From NCBI GenBank assembly GCA_025350285.1, contig JANXYE010000436.1, positions 1 through 7,831 on the forward strand: 7,831 nucleotides of DNA, given 5' to 3'. This DNA is from Chloroflexota bacterium (GTDB lineage: Bacteria; Chloroflexota; Dehalococcoidia; Tepidiformales; Tepidiformaceae). Position 1 is the stretch's first letter. Every line of letters starts with the position of its first letter. Position numbers and translations under genes: made by a program. The notes beneath the pieces were generated by a model, which worked only from the letters and a program-made list of their open reading frames with translations, was not told where the DNA came from and searched no databases. This document shows positions 1 to 5,544 of this stretch, in pieces.

Positions 1-764
1 CCCGAATCTACAACCCGTCCACCAATACCTGGAGCGCTGGCGCGACGGCGCCTGGTCCTGGCCGCTCAGAGGGAGCGGCGGTGACCGTTGGCCGCGACTT
101 TTACGCAGTCGGGGGCCGGCCCATCGGCAGCGCCGGAAATCGCCTCGAGCGCTACTCGCTCGGCACCAACACGTGGGTGACGCTTGCGTCTATGCCGACC
201 CCCCGAGCTGGCCTCGGGGCTGCGGCAATAGGCGGCGCCATCTACGCGATCGGGGGCAGGAGCTCTTCTGGACCCTGCGGCGGCGGCGAGTTGGACACCG
301 TTGAGCGATACAACGTTGGCTCGAACACGTGGACGACGCTTGCGCCGCTGCCGGTTCCACTCTCCGACATCGCCGCCATCGACTACGGACGAAAGATCTT
401 CGTCTTCGGTGGATGCAACGGCGAGGACCCGGGGAACACGGTTTATATCTACGACACCCCAAGTAACACCTGGAGTGCTGGAACGCCTATGCCGCGCTAC
501 CGTGCAGCACTCTACGGGGTTGGCAAGAAAGACAGCCAGATCTACGTGATGGGCGGGATTACGGACACCCTCCTCGACCGGGCAACGATCGATGTCTATG
601 GCGCCTCGGTCAACACCTGGACAACGCTCCCGGCGACCGCCAACATGCCCGACCCACGCGGAGAGATGGGTGTCGTCTCATTTGGCGCGAGGATCTACAC
701 CATCGGCGGAGCCCATCCCGCCATGGGTAGTTCGAGCGCCACGAACGACGTGTTCACGCCTTAG
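1..764 (+). CDS. Kelch-repeat beta-propeller protein, C-terminal part (5' end outside window)
   Basis: The frame is open from the left edge (first full codon at base 3) to a TAG at 762-764, so the true start lies outside. A GTG at 81 is in frame, but kelch sequence (YNPSTNTWSAG) already precedes it, so 81 is not the start. About five blades of roughly 45-50 residues are visible. Each ends in a hydrophobic strand plus Gly-Gly (FYAVGG, IYAIGG, IFVFGG, IYVMGG, IYTIGG) and is followed by a Tyr and the 'NTW' signature (TNTW, SNTW, SNTW, VNTW). That pattern is diagnostic of kelch motifs (Kelch_1/Kelch_4 type), which fold into a beta-propeller used for binding or, rarely, catalysis. The chain stops soon after the last GG (TNDVFTP), so the propeller closes at the C-terminus and no anchor domain follows. 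Partner, substrate and location cannot be read from this fragment; many bacterial relatives are secreted. It converges with the minus-strand redox operon and seems functionally unrelated to it. Confidence 0.9.
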   Translation, partial: RIYNPSTNTWSAGATAPGPGRSEGAAVTVGRDFYAVGGRPIGSAGNRLERYSLGTNTWVTLASMPTPRAGLGAAAIGGAIYAIGGRSSSGPCGGGELDTVERYNVGSNTWTTLAPLPVPLSDIAAIDYGRKIFVFGGCNGEDPGNTVYIYDTPSNTWSAGTPMPRYRAALYGVGKKDSQIYVMGGITDTLLDRATIDVYGASVNTWTTLPATANMPDPRGEMGVVSFGARIYTIGGAHPAMGSSSATNDVFTP

Positions 765-782
765 TAGCGCGGCTTGCGAAAG

Positions 783-818
783 GGCGGGGCCCCAAAGGCC
801 CCGCCGTTTCTTGCTTTC
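783..818 (+). terminator. Intrinsic terminator after the kelch gene, possibly bidirectional
   Basis: A perfect 9-bp GC-rich stem (ggcggggcc at 783-791 pairing with ggccccgcc at 797-805) encloses the 5-nt loop ccaaa. It is followed by a T-rich tract (gtttcttgctttc, 806-818). It starts 18 nt after the kelch stop codon, as expected for a Rho-independent terminator. The gene on the other side converges (ends at 881), and the reverse strand has a short T-containing tail (ccctttc), so it may also stop minus-strand transcripts, less strongly. Confidence 0.8.
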
Positions 819-880
819 AGCTGGTGGCGCACCGGGGCTCTTCGGCTCCCCAACTGACGGTCCCGAAGTCGCCCACGATC

Positions 881-1135
881 TCACTCTCTAATCCACGCGG
901 ACGTGGAGCGTCTGGAGGCCGCGTTCCGCGAGTCGTTTGAGAGCGAGCGGTCATTCAGCACGCGGTGGACATCGTCGTGGCGGGTGACGTACCACTGCAT
1001 TCCGAAGGCGTCCTGGGCCACGCCCGTGGACTCGCGCAGCGCGTTGAGCGCCGGGTAGGGATCAGCGATAAACGCCGGGTCAATCGGGTTGATGGGCTTC
1101 GCCGCCGCCAACGGGGCGTTTTGGGGGTTCGCCAC
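881..1135 (-). pseudogene. Cytochrome P450 remnant: N-terminal ~70 residues, probably joined out of frame to the last ~15
   Basis: The frame starts with GTG (1133-1135), 25 nt after the Rieske gene stop, and gives 84 residues where a bacterial P450 has about 400. Residues ~14-70 are recognisably a P450 N-terminus: 'NPIDPAFIADPYPALNAL' (the DPxFxxDPYPxLxxLR region), then 'WYVTRHDDVHRVLNDRSLS' (the xxRHDDVxxVLxDxRxS region). The I-helix, the ExxR motif and the heme-binding Cys loop are all absent, so it cannot be a working P450. The last in-frame residues (AASRRSTSAWIRE) look like out-of-frame translation. In another minus-strand frame the same bases read 'AERGLQTLHVRVD' and stop at 888-890, resembling the common P450 C-terminus (RGLxxLPVR-). 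I infer an internal deletion of about 0.9-1 kb that shifted the frame. An assembly error is the main alternative. It is the last gene of the SDR-Rieske-P450 operon. Confidence 0.75.
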
Positions 1136-1160
1136 GAGCTGCTCTCTGCTTTCCCGGCCG

Positions 1161-1538
1161 TCAGAAGCCGATGCGAAAATTCCCGCGCGGGTCGTCGAAC
1201 ACGGCCTGCGGCTTCTTTACGTCCAGGCTCACTTCGATTTCGCTTTTGTCGTTCACACGGCAGGGATAGCTCGCGACCGGTGAGAACCCCGGCAGAGCCG
1301 TCGCCTTGCCGGTCTTCATATCGAACTTTGCCCCGTGCCTGGGGCACTCGACCTGGCACTGGTACAGGCGCCCGTCGGCGAGTGGGCCGTCGTCGTGTGT
1401 GCAGCGATCTTCGATGGCGTAGAACGTGCCGTTGCAGTTCGCGACTAGGATCGAGTGCTCCCCGACCTGATAGTCGCGCGTTTTGCCGGCCACGACCTCC
1501 GCGGCCGGGCCGAGGACGGTGTAGGTGTCGTCGCTCAT
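1161..1538 (-). CDS. Rieske-type [2Fe-2S] ferredoxin
   Basis: A 125-residue single-domain Rieske protein. The cluster ligands are visible as C46-T-H48 and C65-P-R-H68 (CxH ... CxxH, 16 residues between them), followed by the usual 'HGAKFD...TGKATALP' segment. It resembles the soluble ferredoxins of aromatic-ring dioxygenases and the NirD-like family. Its role would be electron transfer in the cytoplasm, from a reductase to an oxygenase. There is no signal peptide or membrane anchor, and no oxygenase alpha-subunit nearby. I chose the ATG at 1536-1538 because translation upstream of it is unlike the family and because this ATG overlaps the TGA of the preceding SDR frame in an ATGA junction, which is typical of translational coupling. 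The neighbouring P450 gene suggests it may once have fed electrons to the P450. Rieske ferredoxins are less usual P450 partners than 3Fe-4S or plant/adrenodoxin-like ones. It is full length and is the only intact gene of its operon. Confidence 0.92.
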   Translation of the reverse strand: MSDDTYTVLGPAAEVVAGKTRDYQVGEHSILVANCNGTFYAIEDRCTHDDGPLADGRLYQCQVECPRHGAKFDMKTGKATALPGFSPVASYPCRVNDKSEIEVSLDVKKPQAVFDDPRGNFRIGF

Positions 1539-1735
1539 TTCCAGGCCGCCCCGGGCATCAGCGGGTGGCCCTTGCCGTCCGGGTCCCACTGATCCGACAG
1601 GAACGCGCCGCGGGCGGTGGCGACAATATCGGCGCCGGCATCGGCGAGGGCGTTGGCGAAGACGACACCGAGGCCGTAGCTGGCGCCAGTGATGATGGCC
1701 ACCTTGCCATCGAGCCGGAAGAGGTTATCGGGCAT
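1535..1735 (-). pseudogene. Short-chain dehydrogenase/reductase (SDR) remnant: N-terminal nucleotide-binding segment plus a short tail
   Basis: It starts at ATG 1733-1735 with a strong Shine-Dalgarno (ggagga on the minus strand, 1742-1747, 6 nt spacing). Residues ~7-42 are a textbook SDR start: 'LDGKVAIITGASYGLG' with the TGxxxGxG NAD(P)-binding motif, then 'ALADAGADIVATAR', the second beta-strand with its cofactor-selecting Arg. Family members are about 250 residues; this frame has 66. It lacks the NAG motif, the catalytic Ser and the YxxxK pair. After residue ~42 the sequence switches abruptly to a 24-residue tail (containing WDPDGKGHPL) that does not continue the SDR fold order. This tail ends in a TGA that overlaps the Rieske ATG, so it is probably the original C-terminus, with ~550 bp lost in between. 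Reading stays in frame across the junction, so a stable but inactive peptide could be made. A misassembly would look the same. Confidence 0.75.
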
Positions 1736-1741
1736 ACGTGA

Positions 1742-1747
1742 TCCTCC
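1742..1747 (-). promoter_or_regulatory. Strong ribosome binding site for the SDR remnant
   Basis: The minus strand reads ggagga, 6 nt before the ATG at 1733-1735. This near-perfect Shine-Dalgarno fixes the start of the minus-strand operon and shows that its translation-initiation region is preserved even though the gene body is not. Confidence 0.7.
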
Positions 1748-1764
1748 GGGGATCGGGAGTGGGG

Positions 1765-1780
1765 ATAGTTAATAGGTCAA
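1765..1780 (-). promoter_or_regulatory. AT-rich candidate promoter segment for the minus-strand operon
   Basis: This is the only AT-rich stretch of the divergent region. The minus strand reads TTGACC, a near match to a -35 box (1775-1780), directly followed by TATTAACTAT (1765-1774), which could hold a -10-like element. The two are too close together to be one canonical sigma-70 promoter, and no good -10 lies 17 nt after TTGACC. It is therefore offered only as the likeliest place for the operon's promoter. Confidence 0.3.
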
Positions 1781-1815
1781 CGCCCGAACGGGGAAGCGAG
1801 ACCCGATCGTGACGC

Positions 1816-1835
1816 GACTGGCCAACCGGCCAGTC
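1816..1835. promoter_or_regulatory. Palindromic operator candidate between the divergent operons
   Basis: A perfect 8-bp inverted repeat (gactggcc at 1816-1823 and ggccagtc at 1828-1835) with a 4-bp centre (aacc). Its length and half-site style match operators bound by dimeric repressors of the TetR type, though no regulator gene lies in the window. It sits where the -35 region would be for the -10 candidate at 1844-1849, so a bound protein would block the plus-strand operon and could also affect the minus-strand one. The binding protein is unknown. Confidence 0.5.
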
Positions 1836-1861
1836 TTTGGGCGTAGAATGCGCCCAAAGAC
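1833..1861 (+). promoter_or_regulatory. 11-bp inverted repeat enclosing a TAGAAT -10 candidate, just before the ThuA ribosome binding site
   Basis: Perfect 11-bp arms (gtctttgggcg at 1833-1843; cgcccaaagac at 1851-1861) flank the 7-nt centre tagaatg. TAGAAT (1844-1849) matches the sigma-70 -10 box at five of six positions. If it is the -10, transcription starts near 1856 and the repeat is mainly a DNA site for a dimeric regulator. If transcription starts further upstream, the same repeat makes a strong RNA hairpin one base before the Shine-Dalgarno at 1863 and could control translation. It shares three bases with the palindrome at 1816-1835. Confidence 0.55.
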
Positions 1862-1862
1862 C

Positions 1863-1869
1863 AAAGGAG
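1863..1869 (+). promoter_or_regulatory. Ribosome binding site that sets the ThuA-like start
   Basis: The sequence aaaggag lies 5 nt before ATG 1875. This strong Shine-Dalgarno decides for 1875 over an in-frame upstream ATG at 1809. The upstream start would translate the inverted-repeat region and has no comparable site. Confidence 0.8.
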
Positions 1870-1874
1870 CTCCC

Positions 1875-2963
1875 ATGCCGCCAATCAACGTCCTCCTCTC
1901 CACCAAGGGCCACCCCTTCCAGCGCGACCCGTTCTTCTCCATGTTCGATTCGTTCCAGCGGGACGGGATCGCCTGGACGCACGTCGAACAGCCGGCCGCG
2001 CAGCTCTTCTACCAGCCTGAGCACGCGAAGCCCTACGACGTGATCGTCGATTACTCGATGCAGGGCGTCGGCTTCGGGCGGAAAGCGGGTGACCCTGCCC
2101 CCGAGCCGCCCGAGGAGTTCAAGCGCGGGATCATGGAGCTGATGGAGGAGGGAAGCCACGGGTTCGTCTTCATCCACCACCACCTCTGCTCGTGGCCCGC
2201 CTGGGAGGAGTACGCCAACATCCTCGGCGGCCGCTTCCTCTACTACCCGGACAGGCTCCACGGGCAGGAGATGCCCGATTCCGGCTATCTGCTCGGCGTG
2301 AACAGCACCTACATCGTCACGAACCCGGACCATCCGGTGACGGCCGGGCTCCCCGCCACGTTCGAGTTGCAGGACGAGCTCTACCTCGCCCCGTACTTCG
2401 AAGAGGACGTCGTGCCGCTCATCCGCAGCAACTTCGACTTCACCGACAAGAACTTCTTCTCGCCCTACCAGGTGGTCGGCAACGGCAAGATGTTCAACCG
2501 CGACGGCTGGAGCCACCCGCCGACGAGCAACATGGTGGCCTGGGCGAAGAACTACAAGAACAGCCCGATCGTCTACATCCAGGCCGGCGACGTGCCCACG
2601 AGCTACAACAACCCGTCGTATCGCACGCTCATGACGAACGCCATCAAGTGGGTCAACAGCCCCGAGGCGAAGAGCTGGGCGCGCGACCGCAACCAGGGCA
2701 AGGCCACGGACCCGCGGGAGACGGTGACGGTCACGCCGAAGCCCCAGACCTGGCCCTACGGTTGGGCCGACGCAAAAGAGAGCGACGGACGACGCTGCCT
2801 CTTCTGCGACCAGGACGGCGTCGAACGCTACGGCGGCGAGTTCATGATGCACACCGCCGTCAAAGATGCCCGCGAAGTGACCGGCCCGCTCTGCGGCAAC
2901 TGCCACCCGATGCTGATCAACGAACAGATGGATACCGGCGGCTGGCGGTTGAAGGGGGCATAA
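1875..2963 (+). CDS. ThuA-like (trehalose-utilisation type) protein with C-terminal CxxC...CxxC domain
   Basis: A 362-residue cytoplasmic protein. Residues ~5-265 match the ThuA-like fold, a class-I glutamine-amidotransferase-like flavodoxin fold. Visible parts are the N-terminal strand INVLLSTKGHPF, 'YDVIVDYSM' (54-62), a central 'GFVFIHHHLCSWPAWEEY' segment (96-113), 'NPDHPVTAGLP' (150-160), 'ELQDELY' (164-170) and the closing 'PIVYIQAGD...NAIKWV' (231-260). ThuA proteins are linked to metabolism of trehalose and keto-sugars and often sit beside glycoside genes, but their exact reaction is not firmly established. Here the usual domain is followed by ~100 further residues with C308-x2-C311 and C340-x2-C343, spaced like a zinc-ribbon or treble-clef site. 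That extension is unusual for the family. It is the first gene of the plus-strand operon, behind a double-palindrome promoter region, with the fucosidase 95 nt downstream. Family confidence is high; function is inferred. Confidence 0.85.
   Translation: MPPINVLLSTKGHPFQRDPFFSMFDSFQRDGIAWTHVEQPAAQLFYQPEHAKPYDVIVDYSMQGVGFGRKAGDPAPEPPEEFKRGIMELMEEGSHGFVFIHHHLCSWPAWEEYANILGGRFLYYPDRLHGQEMPDSGYLLGVNSTYIVTNPDHPVTAGLPATFELQDELYLAPYFEEDVVPLIRSNFDFTDKNFFSPYQVVGNGKMFNRDGWSHPPTSNMVAWAKNYKNSPIVYIQAGDVPTSYNNPSYRTLMTNAIKWVNSPEAKSWARDRNQGKATDPRETVTVTPKPQTWPYGWADAKESDGRRCLFCDQDGVERYGGEFMMHTAVKDAREVTGPLCGNCHPMLINEQMDTGGWRLKGA
2796..2903 (+). other. Putative zinc-binding C-terminal module of the ThuA-like protein
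   Basis: This sub-gene region encodes two CxxC pairs, CLFC (308-311) and CGNC (340-343), 28 residues apart. The intervening stretch has a short 'VERYGGEFMMHTAV' core, and 'HPMLINEQ' follows the second pair. Four cysteines in paired knuckles generally bind one zinc ion in a small ribbon or treble-clef fold. A Pro/Thr-rich linker (ETVTVTPKPQTWP, ~282-294) separates it from the ThuA domain, which supports an independent module. Zinc binding is inferred from spacing only. Confidence 0.55.
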
Positions 2964-3058
2964 GCCTGAGGAGTTGGCCGCCGGGACGCGAGGAGTGGAA
3001 GCGAACGGCGTGGCCGTCGCCGGTACCGCCCGGTCCCGGGTTGTGGTTCAATCCGGCT

Positions 3059-4312
3059 ATGTCCAGCACGGATTGGTTCGACACGGCCCGCTTCGGCATG
3101 TTCATCCACTGGTCCCACTGCTCCCAGAGTGGCTGGGAACTATCCTGGCCGCTTGTCGGCGGGGCGCCGACGCTCCCGTATTGCCAGGACGTGCCGGTGG
3201 CGGAGTACCACGCGGGGGCAGCCACGTTCGCCCCACAACCGCGCGCCGCACGAGAGTGGGCGAGGCTCGCGAAAGCCGCTGGCGTCCAGTACGCGACGAT
3301 GACGGCGAAACACCACGACGGTTACGCCATGTTCGACACGAAACTGTCGGATTGGTCGGTGATGCAGTCGCCGTGCGGCCGGGACCTCGTGCGCGAGTTC
3401 GTGGACGCGTTCCGCGCGGAAGGGATCCGCATCGGCCTCTACTACTCCTTGATCGACTGGCATCACCCCGACTATCCCGCCTTCACCGACGCGGATAAGC
3501 CGTACCGCTGGTTCAAGTGGCCAAAGCCCACGGCGGAACAGTGGGACCGGTTCCTGCCGTTCCTGTTCGGACAGGTGCGGGAGTTGCTGACCAACTACGG
3601 CCCGATCGACCTTCTCTGGTTCGACGGCGGTTGGGAGCGAAGCGCCGAGCAGTGGAAGTCCCTCGAACTGCGGGAGATGATCCGCGAACTCCAGCCGGCT
3701 TGCCTGGTGAACGACCGTCTGCCGGGCGTCGGCGACTTCACGACCCCCGAACAGTTCATCCCGCCAGCGCCTCCCGAAGGTCGCTGGGAAACCTGCATGA
3801 CGATCAACGAGAGTTGGGGCTACAACCCGTCCGACCCGGAGCTGAAGTCGTCGCGAGACATGATCCACGCGCTCTGCGAGGTGGCTTCGCGGGGCGGGAA
3901 CTTGCTGCTCAACGTCAGCCCGATGGGCGACGGCCGGATAGCACCCGGGCACATTGAGCGCTTCCAAGACGTTGCCGTCTGGATGGAGAAGCACCGCGAA
4001 GCGATCGTCGGTACCCATCCCGGGCTGGAACCGTGGCAGTTTTACGGGCCAAGCACACGCCGCGGCGACGCCGTCTACCTCCACTGCCTCATGCGCCCCT
4101 ACCAAGCCGTGACCGCTCGCGGAGTGCGCGTTCGCCGGATCAAGAGCGTTCGCCACGTGGCGACAGGCCGGGATCTCGCTTACAGCGTGCGCATGTCGAT
4201 TGTCGACGAGATGGCGAACCGCGACCCGAAGGGGGAGGTCCGCATCTCCGTCCCGCAGGAACTCATCGACCCGTTCGCGACCGTGATCGCGGTCGAGTTC
4301 GAGCCGGACTAG
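3059..4312 (+). CDS. Alpha-L-fucosidase, glycoside hydrolase family 29
   Basis: A 417-residue retaining alpha-L-fucosidase of family GH29, predicted to release terminal L-fucose. Family hallmarks in order: 'ARFGMFIHWSHCS' (10-22); 'YATMTAKHHDGYAMFDTKLSDW' (78-99) with the HH pair at 85-86; 'GIRIGLYYSLIDWHHPDY' (122-139); 'LLWFDGGW' (185-192) with the nucleophile D189; 'WETCMTINESWGYN' (243-256); and 'GGNLLLNVSPMGDG' (279-292). E231 lies 42 residues after D189, the same spacing as nucleophile to acid/base in the Thermotoga enzyme (D224/E266), so it is my candidate acid/base. I start at ATG 3059 because the frame upstream overlaps the ThuA gene, does not resemble GH29 and offers no better start; the Shine-Dalgarno there is weak. 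There is no signal peptide, so it should act in the cytoplasm on imported oligosaccharides or glycosides. After residue ~320 comes the short beta-rich C-terminal domain usual for GH29. Second gene of the operon. Confidence 0.93.
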   Translation: MSSTDWFDTARFGMFIHWSHCSQSGWELSWPLVGGAPTLPYCQDVPVAEYHAGAATFAPQPRAAREWARLAKAAGVQYATMTAKHHDGYAMFDTKLSDWSVMQSPCGRDLVREFVDAFRAEGIRIGLYYSLIDWHHPDYPAFTDADKPYRWFKWPKPTAEQWDRFLPFLFGQVRELLTNYGPIDLLWFDGGWERSAEQWKSLELREMIRELQPACLVNDRLPGVGDFTTPEQFIPPAPPEGRWETCMTINESWGYNPSDPELKSSRDMIHALCEVASRGGNLLLNVSPMGDGRIAPGHIERFQDVAVWMEKHREAIVGTHPGLEPWQFYGPSTRRGDAVYLHCLMRPYQAVTARGVRVRRIKSVRHVATGRDLAYSVRMSIVDEMANRDPKGEVRISVPQELIDPFATVIAVEFEPD

Positions 4313-4364
4313 CGCCTGAACACAGCCGCCAGCCACCGTACACTGCCCCCCGGGAGAACCGCGC

Positions 4365-5486
4365 ATGGAACACCCGCTCATCGCAACCGCGCGCGAACTT
4401 GCGCCCTTCTTTCGCGCCCACGCCGACCAGAATGAGACTGAGCGCCGGCTTTCCGATCCCGTAGTGGCGGCGCTCCGGCCGACGGGCATGCTCCGAATGG
4501 CCGTCCCGGCCGTGTATGGCGGGCCGGAAGTCGACGTCCTCTCGATACTGCGGGTGATCGAGGAGGTGTCGAAGGCCGATGGCGCCACCGGCTGGTGCGT
4601 CAACATCTCCACGACAACCTCCACGCTTGCGGGCTTCCTCGCGCCGGACTTCGCGCGCGAAGTGTTCGGCGACCCAATGGACGCCTACGGCGGCGCTTTC
4701 GCTCCCACGGGCAAAGGGCGGACAGTCGATGGCGGCTGGCTGGTGGAGGGCCGCTGGATGTGGGGCAGCGGCACCCAGCACTGCGCCTGGATCAATGGCG
4801 GCGTGGTGACAGACTCCAACGAAATGCGGCTCATGTTCTTCCGCCGGGACCAGGTGGAGCACCTCGACACGTGGTACTCCTCGGGCCTGCGTGGCACGGG
4901 CTCGACCGACTTCCGCGTCTTCGGGGCGTTTGTCCCGCGAGGCCGAGAGATATGGGTCGGCAAGGTTTGGGCGCAGGTCGATTCTCCCGTTTCGCGCTTC
5001 CCGAACTTCAACCTCCTGGCGGCGGGGCTCGCGTCGGTCTGCACGGGTATCGCTGCCCGCGCGATCGAGGAGATCGTCGCGCTCCTGGGCGCCAAGACGG
5101 CCGGGCTCAGCCGGAGCAAGGCCGCGGAGTACCCGCCAGCGCAGATGAACATCGCACAGGCCGAAGCGGCGCTCTCCGGTGCCCGCGCGTTCCTTTTTGA
5201 CGAGGTCTCGAAAGTCTGGGAGGCCGTCGTCCGCGGCGACCGGCCATCGGTCGAGCAGAAGGCCCGGGTGCGCCTCGCTTGTGCCCATGCGGCCAGCGAA
5301 AGCGCCCGGGCGGTCGATCTCTGCTACAACAGCGGCGGGGGGAGTTCGGTGTTCACGTCGAGCCAGCTCCAACGCTGCTTTCGCGACATCCACACCGCCA
5401 CCCAGCACATGATGCTCAGCGACCGAAACGCCCTCACCTTCGGCCGGCTTAAGCTCGGGCTCGAAGCAGATACGGCCCTCCTGTGA
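4365..5486 (+). CDS. Acyl-CoA dehydrogenase-fold flavin-dependent monooxygenase (HsaA/DszC-like, group D)
   Basis: A 373-residue protein with the acyl-CoA dehydrogenase fold: an N-terminal helical part (1-115) ending in 'VSKADGATGWCVNI' (68-81), a middle beta part (116-215) with 'WLVEGRWMWGSG' (125-136), and a C-terminal helical part (216-373). The C-terminus has 'LQRCFRDIHTATQHMM' (335-350), the R-x-x-RD-hT-xx-H signature of two-component flavin monooxygenases such as HsaA and DszC. In true dehydrogenases a catalytic Glu occurs in the segment where this protein has SGGGSSVFTSSQ, so oxygenation with reduced flavin is more likely than beta-oxidation. Such enzymes need a separate flavin reductase, and none is in the window. 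Start ATG 4365 has a gggaga Shine-Dalgarno 7 nt upstream. It lies 52 nt after the fucosidase and 58 nt before the LLM gene, consistent with one operon. The substrate (phenolic, sulfur or nitrogen compound) cannot be read from the sequence. Confidence 0.85.
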   Translation: MEHPLIATARELAPFFRAHADQNETERRLSDPVVAALRPTGMLRMAVPAVYGGPEVDVLSILRVIEEVSKADGATGWCVNISTTTSTLAGFLAPDFAREVFGDPMDAYGGAFAPTGKGRTVDGGWLVEGRWMWGSGTQHCAWINGGVVTDSNEMRLMFFRRDQVEHLDTWYSSGLRGTGSTDFRVFGAFVPRGREIWVGKVWAQVDSPVSRFPNFNLLAAGLASVCTGIAARAIEEIVALLGAKTAGLSRSKAAEYPPAQMNIAQAEAALSGARAFLFDEVSKVWEAVVRGDRPSVEQKARVRLACAHAASESARAVDLCYNSGGGSSVFTSSQLQRCFRDIHTATQHMMLSDRNALTFGRLKLGLEADTALL

Positions 5487-5544
5487 GGCGCCTGAAAGCA
5501 CCAACGCTCGTATCCGGCGCCAATTGCCCGCCTGGCAAGCATTC

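Noticed and set aside
81..83. GTG as the start of the kelch protein
   Set aside because: The frame is open upstream and already encodes a kelch blade (YNPSTNTWSAG), so the gene begins outside the window.
1725..2906. 393-residue open frame on the minus strand
   Set aside because: It lies antisense to the ThuA-like gene, has Val/Arg/Leu/Asp-rich composition typical of the shadow frame of GC-rich codons, and resembles no known fold.
2192..3058. Extended N-terminus for the fucosidase, reading in frame from 2192
   Set aside because: It overlaps the ThuA-like gene in another frame and is Arg/Pro/Gly-rich with no family similarity. GH29 sequence begins right after ATG 3059.
2964..3058. Possible internal promoter or small gene in the 95-nt gap before the fucosidase
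   Set aside because: No -10/-35 pair, T-run hairpin or plausible small frame is visible; the sequence is uniformly GC-rich.
4310..4320. The string gcgcctgaa after the fucosidase stop recurs after the monooxygenase stop (near 5488), suggesting a dispersed repeat
   Set aside because: It is nine bases only, with unlike flanks; expected by chance in GC-rich DNA.
3140..4624. 494-residue minus-strand open frame
   Set aside because: It is fully antisense to the GH29 gene and the start of the monooxygenase gene, both with strong family motifs; its composition is that of a GC shadow frame.
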